From Acidobacteriota bacterium (GTDB taxonomy: Bacteria > Acidobacteriota > Terriglobia > Terriglobales > Acidobacteriaceae), in assembly GCA_023410055.1 (NCBI GenBank), contig JAEYQK010000008.1, forward strand, positions 1 through 59,118: a DNA stretch of 59,118 bases. The letters run 5' to 3'. The notes below the pieces were generated by a model, which did not search any database, was not told the DNA's origin, and saw only the letters and a program-made list of their open reading frames with translations. Position numbers and translations under genes: made by a program. Below are positions 8,635-17,635 of this stretch, in pieces (within the stretch, counting starts at the first letter, position 1; the number at the start of each line of letters is the position of its first letter).

Positions 8635-9711
8635 TTAGAGGATTGAACGGGTGCTACTCGCGGCCGCCGTGGTACTCTTCTGCTGCTTCACACTAGTGGC
8701 CAACTGGATTTGCCCTTCAAAGCTATGTACGTTTGGTTCGCGCTGCACTTGGGGGATCGTCTCTCTGCGCTTCTCCGCTAACTTCGTCCACGTTCGAACC
8801 CCAAACTGGCCAAACAGTCCCGCCAACAAGAACGCGGCTCCTTTCAGCGAAAAGCCTCCAAACCGAAACTGCTGAAAGGCCAATCCGCGCCTAAATTCAC
8901 CTGATGTCGCGAGAAGCTTGCAAAGGTCCCTCACTTCTGAGGCGTATCGTTTGTTCCATGGCTCCCGCCCTCTTCCGCTTTCGATAACGCGAGCAAACGC
9001 AAGCATTCGTGAGCGGTAGTGGTCTCTGCCGTGTACTCCATTCACAACCACGGAAGTAGCTGACAAGTCGGACGTGCGGTAATACTTTCCGACAACGCGA
9101 GGAACCGCTGCGACGCGGTATTTGCACGCTATCTGAAAGCCGGCCAGCAAATCGTCGTCACTTCGAAGTCCTTCACTGAAGCAACCCAACTCCAGCAAAG
9201 CCCCGCGCCGGATCAAGCTACCCTGAAGCAGCCCAAACTGGAAGGGATATTGCACACTCAAGGAGTCCTCAAACACATGAGGTGAGTTGCTGACGTGAAG
9301 CCCAAACTCCTCGAAAAGCGTTCTGCCTTCTCCCGCGTCAGTGACCAACCTCAAGTCACCGAAAATCCAGGCGACATCGTCTGGCACCGAAGTGGCAGCA
9401 CCGAGTAGGGCCTCATTCCTGTCGACGACCCAGCAATCGTCACTGTCAAGGAAAGCTATCCATTCGCCTTTCGCTTCACGGATTCCACGCAACCTCGCTC
9501 CAGCGACTCCGGCGTTCTTCTGTCTGATCACCCGAAGTGCGCTTCCGTACTTTTCAGTCAGCATCTCCGCCGTTCCGTCGCTTGATCCGTCATCAACGAC
9601 GATCACTTCATCGACCGGAAGCGTCTGCGCGAGGGCACTATCCACGGCACGACAGATGTATTCTCGGCGATTGTAAGCCGGAATGACTGCTGACACTCTG
9701 ACGTGATTCAT
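8635..9711 (-). CDS. Glycosyltransferase family 2
   Basis: 358 residues from the ATG at 9711. This start was chosen because AGGAG lies 8 nt upstream and the GT-A core starts at once (VSAVIPAYNRREYI); an ATG ten codons earlier (9741) lacks a clear SD. Nucleotide-binding VVDDGSSDGT and the metal-binding FLDSDD motif (DxD equivalent) are present. The C-terminal part is Ser/Thr-rich and low in complexity. The enzyme should transfer a sugar from a UDP/GDP/dTDP donor during repeat-unit assembly. Donor and acceptor are unknown. Confidence 0.85.
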   Translation of the reverse strand: MNHVRVSAVIPAYNRREYICRAVDSALAQTLPVDEVIVVDDGSSDGTAEMLTEKYGSALRVIRQKNAGVAGARLRGIREAKGEWIAFLDSDDCWVVDRNEALLGAATSVPDDVAWIFGDLRLVTDAGEGRTLFEEFGLHVSNSPHVFEDSLSVQYPFQFGLLQGSLIRRGALLELGCFSEGLRSDDDLLAGFQIACKYRVAAVPRVVGKYYRTSDLSATSVVVNGVHGRDHYRSRMLAFARVIESGRGREPWNKRYASEVRDLCKLLATSGEFRRGLAFQQFRFGGFSLKGAAFLLAGLFGQFGVRTWTKLAEKRRETIPQVQREPNVHSFEGQIQLATSVKQQKSTTAAASSTRSIL

Positions 9712-9771
9712 TATCGCCGCTCCTGCCAGTTCATTGTCCATTAACTGTTTCTCTCTAGGCTGTCTGATTTC

Positions 9772-11235
9772 CTACGATACGAACCACGCCAAGACGCCGG
9801 CAACGAGAAGTAGCCCCAGCAAGGAACAGTAGTACCGAAGCTCAGCCGAAGTCACTTCCGGCAACAATCGTCGAACCCCGAGGACTAGTGGGAAGTACGA
9901 GATGACCTGAGCTATGACAAGGGCGAGAACAGCCTCGTGAATACCCAGTCGGGCGAAGGCGATAGATATGCCGGCAACCATGAAGATCAGTCTGGTTGTA
10001 TTCGCCGCGGCTGAGTATTTGGTCCGGCCAAAGGCCATAACCAAGCTGGAGGCGGGCGCCGCAAATACATCCAATGCCACCCGGACTCCGAGCGCCTGTA
10101 GCATCCACCCGGCCATTGCGTACTTCGAGCTCAACACAATGGTGACGAATGGCTTCGCAAGAGCAAGGAAACCAATCGCGCATACAATCGCTAGTCCAAA
10201 GAACATGCGGCGAGCTCGTAGGAAATCGCGAACAGTTTCTATCCGATCCTTACGAGCTGTCGCGGAGATCATCGGCAGCATGATCTGGTTCACAAGCTGC
10301 CCTATGCCGCCAGCGGGCACCGACGAAACCATCACGGCAAGCGAAAAACACCCAAGCTCAGCAGGCGTGATGAACTTGCCAAGGATGAGCCGCTCTCCCT
10401 GCCCACCCAGAAAGTAGGCTGCGGTGGAGAGCGACACCCAGCCACCGAAGTTCAGAATGTCTTTCGCTGCGGCGCGGTCCCATCCAAACTTCATGCGGGG
10501 TTTAGCAATGAAATGACTACCGATCGCGTAAACCGCCGCGGTCGCGATGGTCCTCGCGACGAGCGCCCACGCTGAGGGAGACAGTACCGCCCAGATGATC
10601 CCGACTCCGAAGGCGACGGCCTCTGAGCCGACCGTCAGCAGCGTTATACTCCCGAGCTTCACATGACGGGTCAGCGTCCAGGCCGCTGTGCTCGCCAGGC
10701 CGCGAAATAGCTCCGAGATTCCTGCGATGACCAACAACCACACCAGCTCTGGCTGGTTGTAGAATCGCGCCATCGGATAAGCGGCGACGGCTGACGCAAT
10801 CCAGATCAGAAGCCCACGACCCGCCTGTATGGTGAACGCCGTATTCAGGAATTCTGGATCGTCGCCGCGCGGATGCTGCACAACATTGGCGACGATTCCC
10901 AACTCCGAGAACATGTTGAGCCCGGCGAGGAACACGCCAACCAGACCCACGATCCCAAACGTTTCCGGCCCGAGAAAGTGCCGAGCCAGAACCAACGTTG
11001 CGACGGTTCTTAACAGTTGGGTTGCGATATATCCAGAGATTGTCCATGCGCCGCCACGCAGGGCGGTGGCCGCCCGGTACGAGACCGACCATTTACCTAC
11101 CTTCGCCCTCGGTGCAGTCGCATCTGTCCCGGACAAGCTCGACTCAGTAGTCGCTTCGGCGAGAGCTACGGCTGGCCCGCTTACTTCGCCTGACGTGTCT
11201 ACCAACTTGTCTCCTCTGATTTCTTGGGTCGCCAT
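9772..11235 (-). CDS. Oligosaccharide flippase, Wzx / MATE-like
   Basis: 487 residues with a polar N-terminus of about 60 residues, then an array of hydrophobic helices spread over the whole length in the polysaccharide-transport (RfbX/Wzx, MVF) pattern, including GGAWTISGYIATQLLRTVATLVLARHF-type first helices and a loop rich in small residues. Wzx proteins flip undecaprenyl-pyrophosphate-linked repeat units across the inner membrane. It lies between two GT2 genes, 5 nt downstream of one. This is one of two flippases in the window; this one presumably serves the minus-strand locus together with the polymerase-like gene at 12890-14260. Confidence 0.85.
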   Translation of the reverse strand: MATQEIRGDKLVDTSGEVSGPAVALAEATTESSLSGTDATAPRAKVGKWSVSYRAATALRGGAWTISGYIATQLLRTVATLVLARHFLGPETFGIVGLVGVFLAGLNMFSELGIVANVVQHPRGDDPEFLNTAFTIQAGRGLLIWIASAVAAYPMARFYNQPELVWLLVIAGISELFRGLASTAAWTLTRHVKLGSITLLTVGSEAVAFGVGIIWAVLSPSAWALVARTIATAAVYAIGSHFIAKPRMKFGWDRAAAKDILNFGGWVSLSTAAYFLGGQGERLILGKFITPAELGCFSLAVMVSSVPAGGIGQLVNQIMLPMISATARKDRIETVRDFLRARRMFFGLAIVCAIGFLALAKPFVTIVLSSKYAMAGWMLQALGVRVALDVFAAPASSLVMAFGRTKYSAAANTTRLIFMVAGISIAFARLGIHEAVLALVIAQVISYFPLVLGVRRLLPEVTSAELRYYCSLLGLLLVAGVLAWFVS

Positions 11236-11240
11236 TACGG

Positions 11241-12224
11241 TCAGTTGCTCCGCCCCGCTGCAACGTCCATCATCAGACGAGGATCACTTACCGGTTCGGT
11301 CCGCATCATCGGAAACCGTGACGAACGGCGAAACATCATGGCACGATACTGTTCAACTTTCGAGAACACTCTGCCCGCAAATGCCGCGGCTGGTCTATTG
11401 TCTTGCCTCAGCACGGCACCCTTCAGGGCGCGCCGGTGCCTCCTCAATTCCCCATCTACCAGCGCAGAAAGCCTCTGGTTGCCCCCGTCGCTCACGCGCG
11501 CCAGGTGCTGCTCGAATACTTTTACCATGCATTCCCGCGAGCATATCTCCTGCTTCTGCGCGTCCTTGTAAACGCTCCCACCCTTGCTCTCACGCCAGAT
11601 CACAAGCGGATCAGCAATGAATGCCCATGGTCCTTCGAGCGACAAGCGAAGCGGCAGTTCGTAGTCTTCCTGGAAGCGGATACTCTCGTCGAAGCCGCCG
11701 ATTCGATCCAAAACCTCGCGCCGGATCATCACCGCTTGATTAAAGAGCACGAACCTTGTGGCCAATACTTCTGCCGGGTTCGACCATATTCCTTCCCGAA
11801 TGGGAGCATTCAGCCATGACACTCCAAATGAAGTGATCTCCCTGTCACTCCATCGCATAGAAATGTTCGTAAGGCAGCAAGGTACCGATCTGCCTGCTCG
11901 TTCCATCAAGCTCACTTGGCGTTCGAGTTTTTCTGGCAACCAAAGATCATCTGAATCTTGAAACGCAATCAGCTCTCCGCGAGCCTCGACGAGACCGCGA
12001 TTCCGAGCTGCTGCTGGTCCGCCGTTTCGCTGACTAACCAGTTTGATCCGGTCCCCGTAGCTACTCAGCTTCGACAGCGTGTCATCCGTGGAACCATCGT
12101 CCACCACGATCACCTCGTGGTTCGAGTACGTCTGACCAAGAACGCTGTCGATCGACTCGTAAACGATGTGTGCGCGATTGTAGGTCGGGATAATCACGCT
12201 CACCAGCGGCTGAGGTTGCTGCAT
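11241..12224 (-). CDS. Glycosyltransferase family 2
   Basis: 327 residues from the ATG at 12224, chosen because GGAGAAG stands 5-6 nt upstream; the ATG four codons earlier (12236) has no SD. The GT-A core is complete: VSVIIPTYNRAH, VVDDGSTDDT, and FQDSDDLW as the metal-binding DxD-type motif, followed by FDESIRFQEDYELPLR, which carries the ED dyad of the catalytic region. It is predicted to be a cytoplasmic, membrane-associated repeat-unit glycosyltransferase. Donor unknown. Confidence 0.86.
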   Translation of the reverse strand: MQQPQPLVSVIIPTYNRAHIVYESIDSVLGQTYSNHEVIVVDDGSTDDTLSKLSSYGDRIKLVSQRNGGPAAARNRGLVEARGELIAFQDSDDLWLPEKLERQVSLMERAGRSVPCCLTNISMRWSDREITSFGVSWLNAPIREGIWSNPAEVLATRFVLFNQAVMIRREVLDRIGGFDESIRFQEDYELPLRLSLEGPWAFIADPLVIWRESKGGSVYKDAQKQEICSRECMVKVFEQHLARVSDGGNQRLSALVDGELRRHRRALKGAVLRQDNRPAAAFAGRVFSKVEQYRAMMFRRSSRFPMMRTEPVSDPRLMMDVAAGRSN

Positions 12225-12251
12225 TTTCTTCTCCATGATTCGGGAAACGAA

Positions 12252-12890
12252 TTATCTAGCGTGGACTGGCTTGGAGGAGTCGGGACAAACTGGCACTTCT
12301 GAATTGGAACCAAACGACTTCACTGTTCGCGCTGGCGCACCTACGGCAACACAGTAGTCAGGAATGCTGTGCGTCACCACGGAATTCGCTCCGACGACCG
12401 CACCTCGTCCGATGGTTACCCCCGGGCAAACAACCACATTTTCGCCGAGCCATGCGCCGCGTCCAATCCGGACAGGCTGGATGCGATTCACACCTTGCGC
12501 AAGAATCGGAGTATCGATCTGATCGTAGCGATGACTATGATCGGAAATGTAGACGTTGCGCGCGAGCAACACGCATTCCTCGAGCACCACTCCGCGCACT
12601 GCAGACAAGACACACCCGCCCGACATGCTCGTGCCATCACCGATCTTCAATGCAATGGCTCGATTGTCACCATCGGGCAAGGTTTGCAACCAGGAGTTCT
12701 CTCCGATGGACACATTGCTCCCCAGCGCAATGCGTTCTTCGCCGGACAAGCGCACGGGAAGACGTAGCACCGTTCGCTTTCCGAATCCGGCAAAGGCGCC
12801 CGACACGAGCAGGGAGACGCACTTGGAGCGCGCTCTATGCTCAAGTCGATACAGCCCCGCGAAAGCTTTCCCTACAAGTCTGCGGATCAT
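12252..12890 (-). CDS. Hexapeptide-repeat acyltransferase (WcaF/LbH type)
   Basis: 212 residues. Left-handed beta-helix hexads are clear (IALGSNVSIGENS, IKIGDGTS, VRIGRGAWLGENVVVCPGVTIGRGAVVGANSVV) and the segment SDHSHRYD carries the usual catalytic histidine. Such enzymes O- or N-acetylate sugars using acetyl-CoA. The ATG at 12890 shares its A with the TGA of the polymerase-like gene (TGATG), so translation is probably coupled; a GTG at 12893 is also in frame. It probably decorates the polysaccharide made by the neighbouring genes. Confidence 0.83.
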   Translation of the reverse strand: MIRRLVGKAFAGLYRLEHRARSKCVSLLVSGAFAGFGKRTVLRLPVRLSGEERIALGSNVSIGENSWLQTLPDGDNRAIALKIGDGTSMSGGCVLSAVRGVVLEECVLLARNVYISDHSHRYDQIDTPILAQGVNRIQPVRIGRGAWLGENVVVCPGVTIGRGAVVGANSVVTHSIPDYCVAVGAPARTVKSFGSNSEVPVCPDSSKPVHAR

Positions 12891-14260
12891 CACACGGTCG
12901 CCGATCGGTCGGCAGCTGCAAAACCCTCTTCATACATCGAATCCCAGTCATCTCCGGCAGGCGAGTCGATGGCTTCAGTCTTCGGTGTCTGTGGGCGGCG
13001 CAAATAGATGGCAGTGACCGCACCCGTCATTGCCAGTGCCAAATAGAAGTTAACCACGTTCTGATCGAAATAGGCGATGTTCATGAACGAAACAACGTGG
13101 ACAAAGATGGTGCAGCCCAACGCCCAGATAAACAAGCGCTCACGTTTCGCTTCGCCTCTGGCGGCCTTCAGCGATTTCCCTACCCACGAGAAGGCAAGCA
13201 CAACTATGTAAGTGAATAGACACATCGTCAACAGTCCACCCCTCACGCCCTGAAGAATGAACTCGTTGGTAATGTCACCCCACCAAACGCCCCAGGAAAC
13301 CGTATCTTTCGCGCCTACCAACCACCAGTCGAAGAAGTGTGCAATGGTGCGGTCAATCAGATTCGATCGATGCCAACCTGTTGAAGCCGAAAGGATGTTG
13401 ATACGCGCGAATATGAACCACACCGGTTCTTTCATCATCAGCTGTAGCGCGACAATACCGGCCACAATGCCCCAGCGCACCAGTCTCATATAGTCGCGTA
13501 TAGCCCATAATCCGCATGCGAGGAAACCAGCGGCGTAAGTCCCAATCGGACCGCTTGATCCCGAAGTGAAGGTGATCAGCGTCGACGAGATCAGCCCGAT
13601 CACGGCGAGCATTCGGTTGCGCGGATTGCGCCACCAAAGCCCCACGAAGAATGGCACCCATACGGCTCCGAAAGTTCCGGCGAGAATCGGGTGTTGGAAC
13701 GGCCCCTGGCAACGTAGCACGCCGTCACGAATCATCGTGTATCGCGGCACGCCCCCAAACGCGGCAAAAGGATTCTGTCCACTGGCCTTCTCCATACACA
13801 TGCTCACGCCAACGGGAAGCAGAACCATCGCGAAGATTTTGCAGGCACGCTCGATATCATCCGTGTCCCGCACCAGACATCGGAAAAGAAAGTAGAGGCC
13901 CACTGCGTCATAGGCCACTCCGAGCCGATTCACTAGAGCTTCGGTTGTTTGCCAGAGCAGCGTATAGGTAATGATTCCCGAGACCGTCCATAACACCAGA
14001 ACAGTATCCATTCGGGACCATCGAAACGACCGTATCTCTCCTTTGATTGCAACCCTTGCACAACCAAAAAGCACCAGTAACCGGAGCATGGTAAAGTTCA
14101 GTCCGGCTACCACGATCTTCTGACCAAAAGTCATATAACAAGTGATCAGAACTATCGGTATAAGCGCTTTCCTGCGGTCCACGACCAGCAGCCAAATGCC
14201 CATGCACAGGCTGAACAGGATCCCAACTATGTTTATGCTGGTTGCTGCCTCGGTTGGCAT
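12890..14260 (-). CDS. O-antigen ligase/polymerase-like membrane protein (Wzy-like)
   Basis: 456 residues with about ten hydrophobic helices from the N-terminus and a long periplasmic loop containing RCQGPFQHPILAG, the pattern seen in the O-antigen ligase/Wzy_C superfamily. The C-terminal 45 residues are polar. In a Wzx/Wzy system this protein would polymerise flipped repeat units at the periplasmic face; a ligase role cannot be excluded by eye. It is followed with a 1-nt overlap by an acyltransferase gene. No SD was seen upstream of the ATG, and the preceding gene ends in a hairpin at 14299-14327, so how this gene is expressed is unclear. Confidence 0.78.
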   Translation of the reverse strand: MPTEAATSINIVGILFSLCMGIWLLVVDRRKALIPIVLITCYMTFGQKIVVAGLNFTMLRLLVLFGCARVAIKGEIRSFRWSRMDTVLVLWTVSGIITYTLLWQTTEALVNRLGVAYDAVGLYFLFRCLVRDTDDIERACKIFAMVLLPVGVSMCMEKASGQNPFAAFGGVPRYTMIRDGVLRCQGPFQHPILAGTFGAVWVPFFVGLWWRNPRNRMLAVIGLISSTLITFTSGSSGPIGTYAAGFLACGLWAIRDYMRLVRWGIVAGIVALQLMMKEPVWFIFARINILSASTGWHRSNLIDRTIAHFFDWWLVGAKDTVSWGVWWGDITNEFILQGVRGGLLTMCLFTYIVVLAFSWVGKSLKAARGEAKRERLFIWALGCTIFVHVVSFMNIAYFDQNVVNFYLALAMTGAVTAIYLRRPQTPKTEAIDSPAGDDWDSMYEEGFAAADRSATV

Positions 14261-14298
14261 CGGAGGGAGAGATCTTTACTGGGACTAGCAATTAAGTT

Positions 14299-14327
14299 GC
14301 GTGGCCCGGTTTGTCACCGAGCCACGC
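14299..14327 (-). terminator. Strong hairpin after the beta-helix gene
   Basis: GCGTGGC (14299-14305) pairs perfectly with GCCACGC (14321-14327); inside, CGG pairs with CCG across one mismatch, leaving a 7-nt loop. The hairpin starts 12 nt after the TAG stop of the beta-helix gene on the minus strand. There is no long U-run, so it may attenuate rather than stop transcription into the polymerase-like gene. Confidence 0.5.
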
Positions 14328-14338
14328 GAAGTGGTCTG

Positions 14339-15604
14339 CTAATTCACAATCGCCTGCACGTTCGTCGGAGGATCCGGCTTTGTTGCCGTCGAACCGGTCG
14401 TGATCTGGTCCGCGCCGGCATCCGGTGGCGACGTGCGAGTCTGTCCGTCGATATCCGTGGCTGGATAGCTCGTTGAACTGCCCGCCCCGCGAGCGACTGT
14501 ATCCGTCGAGGCAAGATGGTAGTTCGGGGCAACCGCGTTGAGAGCTGGCGTGGGTATGGGGCCAACGAATGTCGGGTTGGCTTTCTTCGCGTTGCTTCCG
14601 CAACTCGCGGACCACGACGGCGTCCATACATTGTAGCTGTAGCTCACGTTAGACTGGCAAGCTCCCGTCGCGAAAGCATTACCGACGACGCTAACCGTCC
14701 CACTAGAAGGGGCCCAGCTCATCGAGCCACCGCTGTTGTATCGGATCGTATTCGTTCCGCTGATCGTGTCACCACCGCTTCCAATGTTCAGCGAGATTCC
14801 GCCGTTGTCGATCGTGTCCTGCAGAAAATTATTCTCAATCGTAACGTTGGAGGCCAGCGCGTTCTGGTAAGGCCGCAAGATCATGTTCGTTGTCGCGCAG
14901 TTGTAGAACCGAGAATTGCGCACCGTGACATACTCGCCGCCCAGAAACTGCAAGCAGTCCACGTGTTTCGCGCCGCTGCACTGGTTACCGTTATCGCTCA
15001 CATCATGGAATGTCACACCGTCAAACGTGATGTACTTCGAAGACATCTGGCAAGTACCGTTCGGGCACGCCGGATACACATCGGCAATGTCTTCAGCTGA
15101 AGAATTGCAGGCGTTGAAACCACCCCATGATCCGCCATACATTGTAATGTTCTGGCCGACAATGAACATCGTCTGGCCACTCATGTTACGGATCGTCACG
15201 TGATTCGTGTACGTCGTATCAGACTGGCTCATGTCACCGATGGTAAGTCCGCCGGTGCTGGAAAGCGTAATGTCATCAATTTCTACATAGCTTGCCGTAA
15301 TCGATAAGCCCGCCAAAGTCACCGTCTCACCCGCCGCCGGCCGGAAGGTAACCACCGATGTTCCGAGGCTTCGCTTCGGAATACTCTGTGCTTTGTAGGA
15401 TCCCCCCGCAACCTCGATCGTGTCGCCGCCCGCAGCTACGCTGTAGGCACGCGACAAGCTTAGGCACTTTGCGGTCGCAGAACAAGCATTGGAATCGCTT
15501 CCGGTGGTTGCGACGTAGTACGTAGTCGCGTGCGCTGCGGCAGCCGCAAGAATCATTCCGGCCATTAGTACAACCGCTGCTACGCGGCTTGTGCTGTTTT
15601 TCAT
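14339..15604 (-). CDS. Secreted right-handed parallel beta-helix protein
   Basis: 421 residues from the ATG at 15604, which has an ideal SD (GGAGG, 6 nt spacer); upstream in-frame codons would overlap the neighbouring GT2 gene and were rejected. A signal peptide of about 26 residues ends near AAAAHA. TTYYVATTGSDSNAC and the following LSRAYSVAAGGDTIEVAGG are typical of DUF1565/pectate-lyase-like beta-helices; the body has regular Asn/Ile-rich coils (VTIRNMSG, VTIENNFLQ). A Cys-rich stretch (NACNSSAED ... CPNGTC) may form disulfides. It lies among glycan biosynthesis genes with its own SD and a 3' hairpin. A lyase, epimerase or binding role toward the exported polysaccharide is inference. Confidence 0.8.
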   Translation of the reverse strand: MKNSTSRVAAVVLMAGMILAAAAAHATTYYVATTGSDSNACSATAKCLSLSRAYSVAAGGDTIEVAGGSYKAQSIPKRSLGTSVVTFRPAAGETVTLAGLSITASYVEIDDITLSSTGGLTIGDMSQSDTTYTNHVTIRNMSGQTMFIVGQNITMYGGSWGGFNACNSSAEDIADVYPACPNGTCQMSSKYITFDGVTFHDVSDNGNQCSGAKHVDCLQFLGGEYVTVRNSRFYNCATTNMILRPYQNALASNVTIENNFLQDTIDNGGISLNIGSGGDTISGTNTIRYNSGGSMSWAPSSGTVSVVGNAFATGACQSNVSYSYNVWTPSWSASCGSNAKKANPTFVGPIPTPALNAVAPNYHLASTDTVARGAGSSTSYPATDIDGQTRTSPPDAGADQITTGSTATKPDPPTNVQAIVN

Positions 15605-15755
15605 CGCTCGCCTCCAAAACAAATCGGCACTCGAAAGTATCCCGGGAACCCAGTCAACCTTCAACTGTCGAAAGTACAGTAGACGTGCGAATCTGTCATC
15701 GTCGGAACACCCTACCGTGCTTGGGTTAATCGACTTAGTGCCACGAAGTTGACCT
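15605..15755 (-). promoter_or_regulatory. Probable promoter region of the beta-helix gene, with direct repeat
   Basis: A 151-bp gap inside an otherwise dense gene string. It contains a 9-bp direct repeat TCGAAAGTA at 15631-15639 and 15668-15676 (37 bp apart). I could not define -35/-10 boxes with confidence. The gap, the strong SD and the downstream hairpin together suggest separate expression of the beta-helix gene. Confidence 0.3.
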
Positions 15756-16718
15756 CTAGCGGCCCAGGTCGGCAATCCACCGCTCCTGAGCTAGGCTCCA
15801 TGCCCCAATCTTGTACCATTTCTTGCACATACCGCGCACATGGCTGCGGTTCTTTCCAGGAAAAAGGAGAAGGGGAGCCAAAAGGACTAGGCGAAGCATT
15901 GCACTACCAAGCAGTGCGGCACGATATAACCAGGCATACATGGCGCCACGAAACTTCTTCATAAACTTGAACACGGAGTCTCGCATTACGATATCGGCGA
16001 ACACGTCGCGCTGCTTCTTGGAACTCTCTCCGCCGAAATGCACGATCTGCGCGTCCGGAACGTAGCCAACTCGCCATCCGGCTTGGCGCACCTTACAGCA
16101 AAGATCGATCTCCTCGGCGTACATGAAGTACTCAGTGCTGAAACCGCCCACTTGCTCGAATACGTCCCGCCTGAGCATGATGCACGCACCCGATACCGCA
16201 TCAACATCGAACACGTCCTGATGCACGCTCGCGTAGAGGGCGCGCATTCCCCATAGCGGCAGTCGAGGCGACCGCTTCCTCAGCCATTCAACTCCAAGTA
16301 TCTGATTTGTGAGGTTCGGAAATGCCTGGACGCAACTCGTCTGGAGGGAGAGGTCGCGGTTGAGCAGTCTGCATCCGAGCGCGCCCAAATGCTCGGTACA
16401 TCGCATTCGTGCAACCATCGTTTTGAGCGCTTCTCCAAGCACCACCGTATCCGGGTTCAAGAACAGCAAGTACTCGCCTTTTGATTTCTCCGCGCCCAGA
16501 TTGTTCGCCCGTGCAAACCCGATGTTTCGTTCTGACCCGACCACGACCACCGAAGGATGGGCCTGAGACACGATTCGGCAGCAATCGTCGCCCGACGCGT
16601 TGTCTACCACGATGATCTCGTAGCCAACGTCGCGCGTCGTCTTGTGGATAGACTCGATGCAATCCAGCACGAAATCGACCGACTTCCAATTAACGACGAT
16701 GATCGAGAGTTCCATCAT
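15756..16718 (-). CDS. Glycosyltransferase family 2, rhamnosyltransferase-like (WbbL type)
   Basis: 320 residues from the ATG at 16718; a TTG three codons earlier is possible. The opening LSIIVVNWKSVDFVLDCIES, the sugar-binding VVDNASGDD and the FLNPDTVV motif are characteristic of the WbbL/rhamnosyltransferase branch of GT2 (PD replacing DxD). The ED-like catalytic block FMYAEEIDLCCKVRQAGW follows. The last 60 residues include a hydrophobic helix probably touching the membrane. A rhamnosyl or related 6-deoxysugar donor fits the rmlABCD genes elsewhere in this window, but this is inference. Confidence 0.85.
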   Translation of the reverse strand: MMELSIIVVNWKSVDFVLDCIESIHKTTRDVGYEIIVVDNASGDDCCRIVSQAHPSVVVVGSERNIGFARANNLGAEKSKGEYLLFLNPDTVVLGEALKTMVARMRCTEHLGALGCRLLNRDLSLQTSCVQAFPNLTNQILGVEWLRKRSPRLPLWGMRALYASVHQDVFDVDAVSGACIMLRRDVFEQVGGFSTEYFMYAEEIDLCCKVRQAGWRVGYVPDAQIVHFGGESSKKQRDVFADIVMRDSVFKFMKKFRGAMYAWLYRAALLGSAMLRLVLLAPLLLFPGKNRSHVRGMCKKWYKIGAWSLAQERWIADLGR

Positions 16719-16727
16719 TGAATGCAA

Positions 16728-17630
16728 TTACTTCCAGATGCTCGTTCGGAAAGAAAGCCTTCGGATCTGCTGCTGACGCACATAGCGAATCAAGCGCGGT
16801 TCCGCAATGCGCTGCACGCGACGAGTGTATCCCAGTGTGAATCCATACAACAATCCCAGCGACCCTAGCAGATAGGGCCTCTGTGGCAGATTGTTCGCGC
16901 AACGTACAAGCATAAACAAAGGATGATACCCAGCTATGTAGCTCCACAGACCGTTCTTAACTGCATTCTTCCAGGCTCCGTTCGCGGACCCTGTGTACCT
17001 GTAGTGAACTACCCGCAACTGGGGGAACGTTCGCGTGCTCCAGCCGAGCATGTTCGCCTTCACAAGATCAAGCGTGTCCCATCCTGCGGAAGGAAGCACT
17101 CCGCCGATGCTCTCCCAGCACTCGCGCCTATAGATCTTCGTTGCTCCACGAACGTGGAACGCAGGGGCGCCTTCATACTTCAGTTGGCCATCGACGAGGT
17201 TCCAAATAGCGCCGCCACCAATCCCAAGTCGTTCGTCGCCATCGAACTCCTTCAGACACTTCTCGAAGTAGTCGGGTGCGAAACCTAGATCAGCGTCCAG
17301 CTTGACCACGAACTCCCAGTCATCATCACGAACACGCTCAAAGCCTTGGTAGAACGCCTTGATTTCTTTAGCTTCAACTGCGCGGTTTCCGCGAGCTTCT
17401 TCCGTGCCCCGCTCTTCCCCCCTGAGATGAACGGCTGTGATCCATTCGTGCTGTGCGGCGTAGCGGTCGATAATGTCGCCCGTAGCGTCACTCGAACCGT
17501 CGTTCACGATAATCCATTGAGACGGCCGAAGTGTCTGCGACACCATGCTCTGGATAGTGTTGTCCAGATACTCGGCCTCGTCACGAGCAGGCGTGATCAC
17601 TACGTAGCTATGCTTTGGGGATTGGGGCAT
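16728..17630 (-). CDS. Glycosyltransferase family 2
   Basis: 300 residues from the ATG at 17630, five nt after the TGA of the flavoprotein gene; a longer form starting at 17681 would overlap that gene by 46 nt. The fold opens with YVVITPARDEAEYLDNTIQS, followed by IVNDGSSDAT and KLDADLGF as the DxD motif. The C-terminus holds a hydrophobic segment and a basic tail. Together with the adjacent FAD protein and small transporters it may form a sub-module for one modified sugar. Confidence 0.82.
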   Translation of the reverse strand: MPQSPKHSYVVITPARDEAEYLDNTIQSMVSQTLRPSQWIIVNDGSSDATGDIIDRYAAQHEWITAVHLRGEERGTEEARGNRAVEAKEIKAFYQGFERVRDDDWEFVVKLDADLGFAPDYFEKCLKEFDGDERLGIGGGAIWNLVDGQLKYEGAPAFHVRGATKIYRRECWESIGGVLPSAGWDTLDLVKANMLGWSTRTFPQLRVVHYRYTGSANGAWKNAVKNGLWSYIAGYHPLFMLVRCANNLPQRPYLLGSLGLLYGFTLGYTRRVQRIAEPRLIRYVRQQQIRRLSFRTSIWK

Positions 17631-17635
17631 TCTTA

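Noticed and set aside
15605..15775. N-terminal extension of the beta-helix protein
   Set aside because: It would place the signal peptide 58 residues inside the protein; ATG 15604 has an ideal SD.
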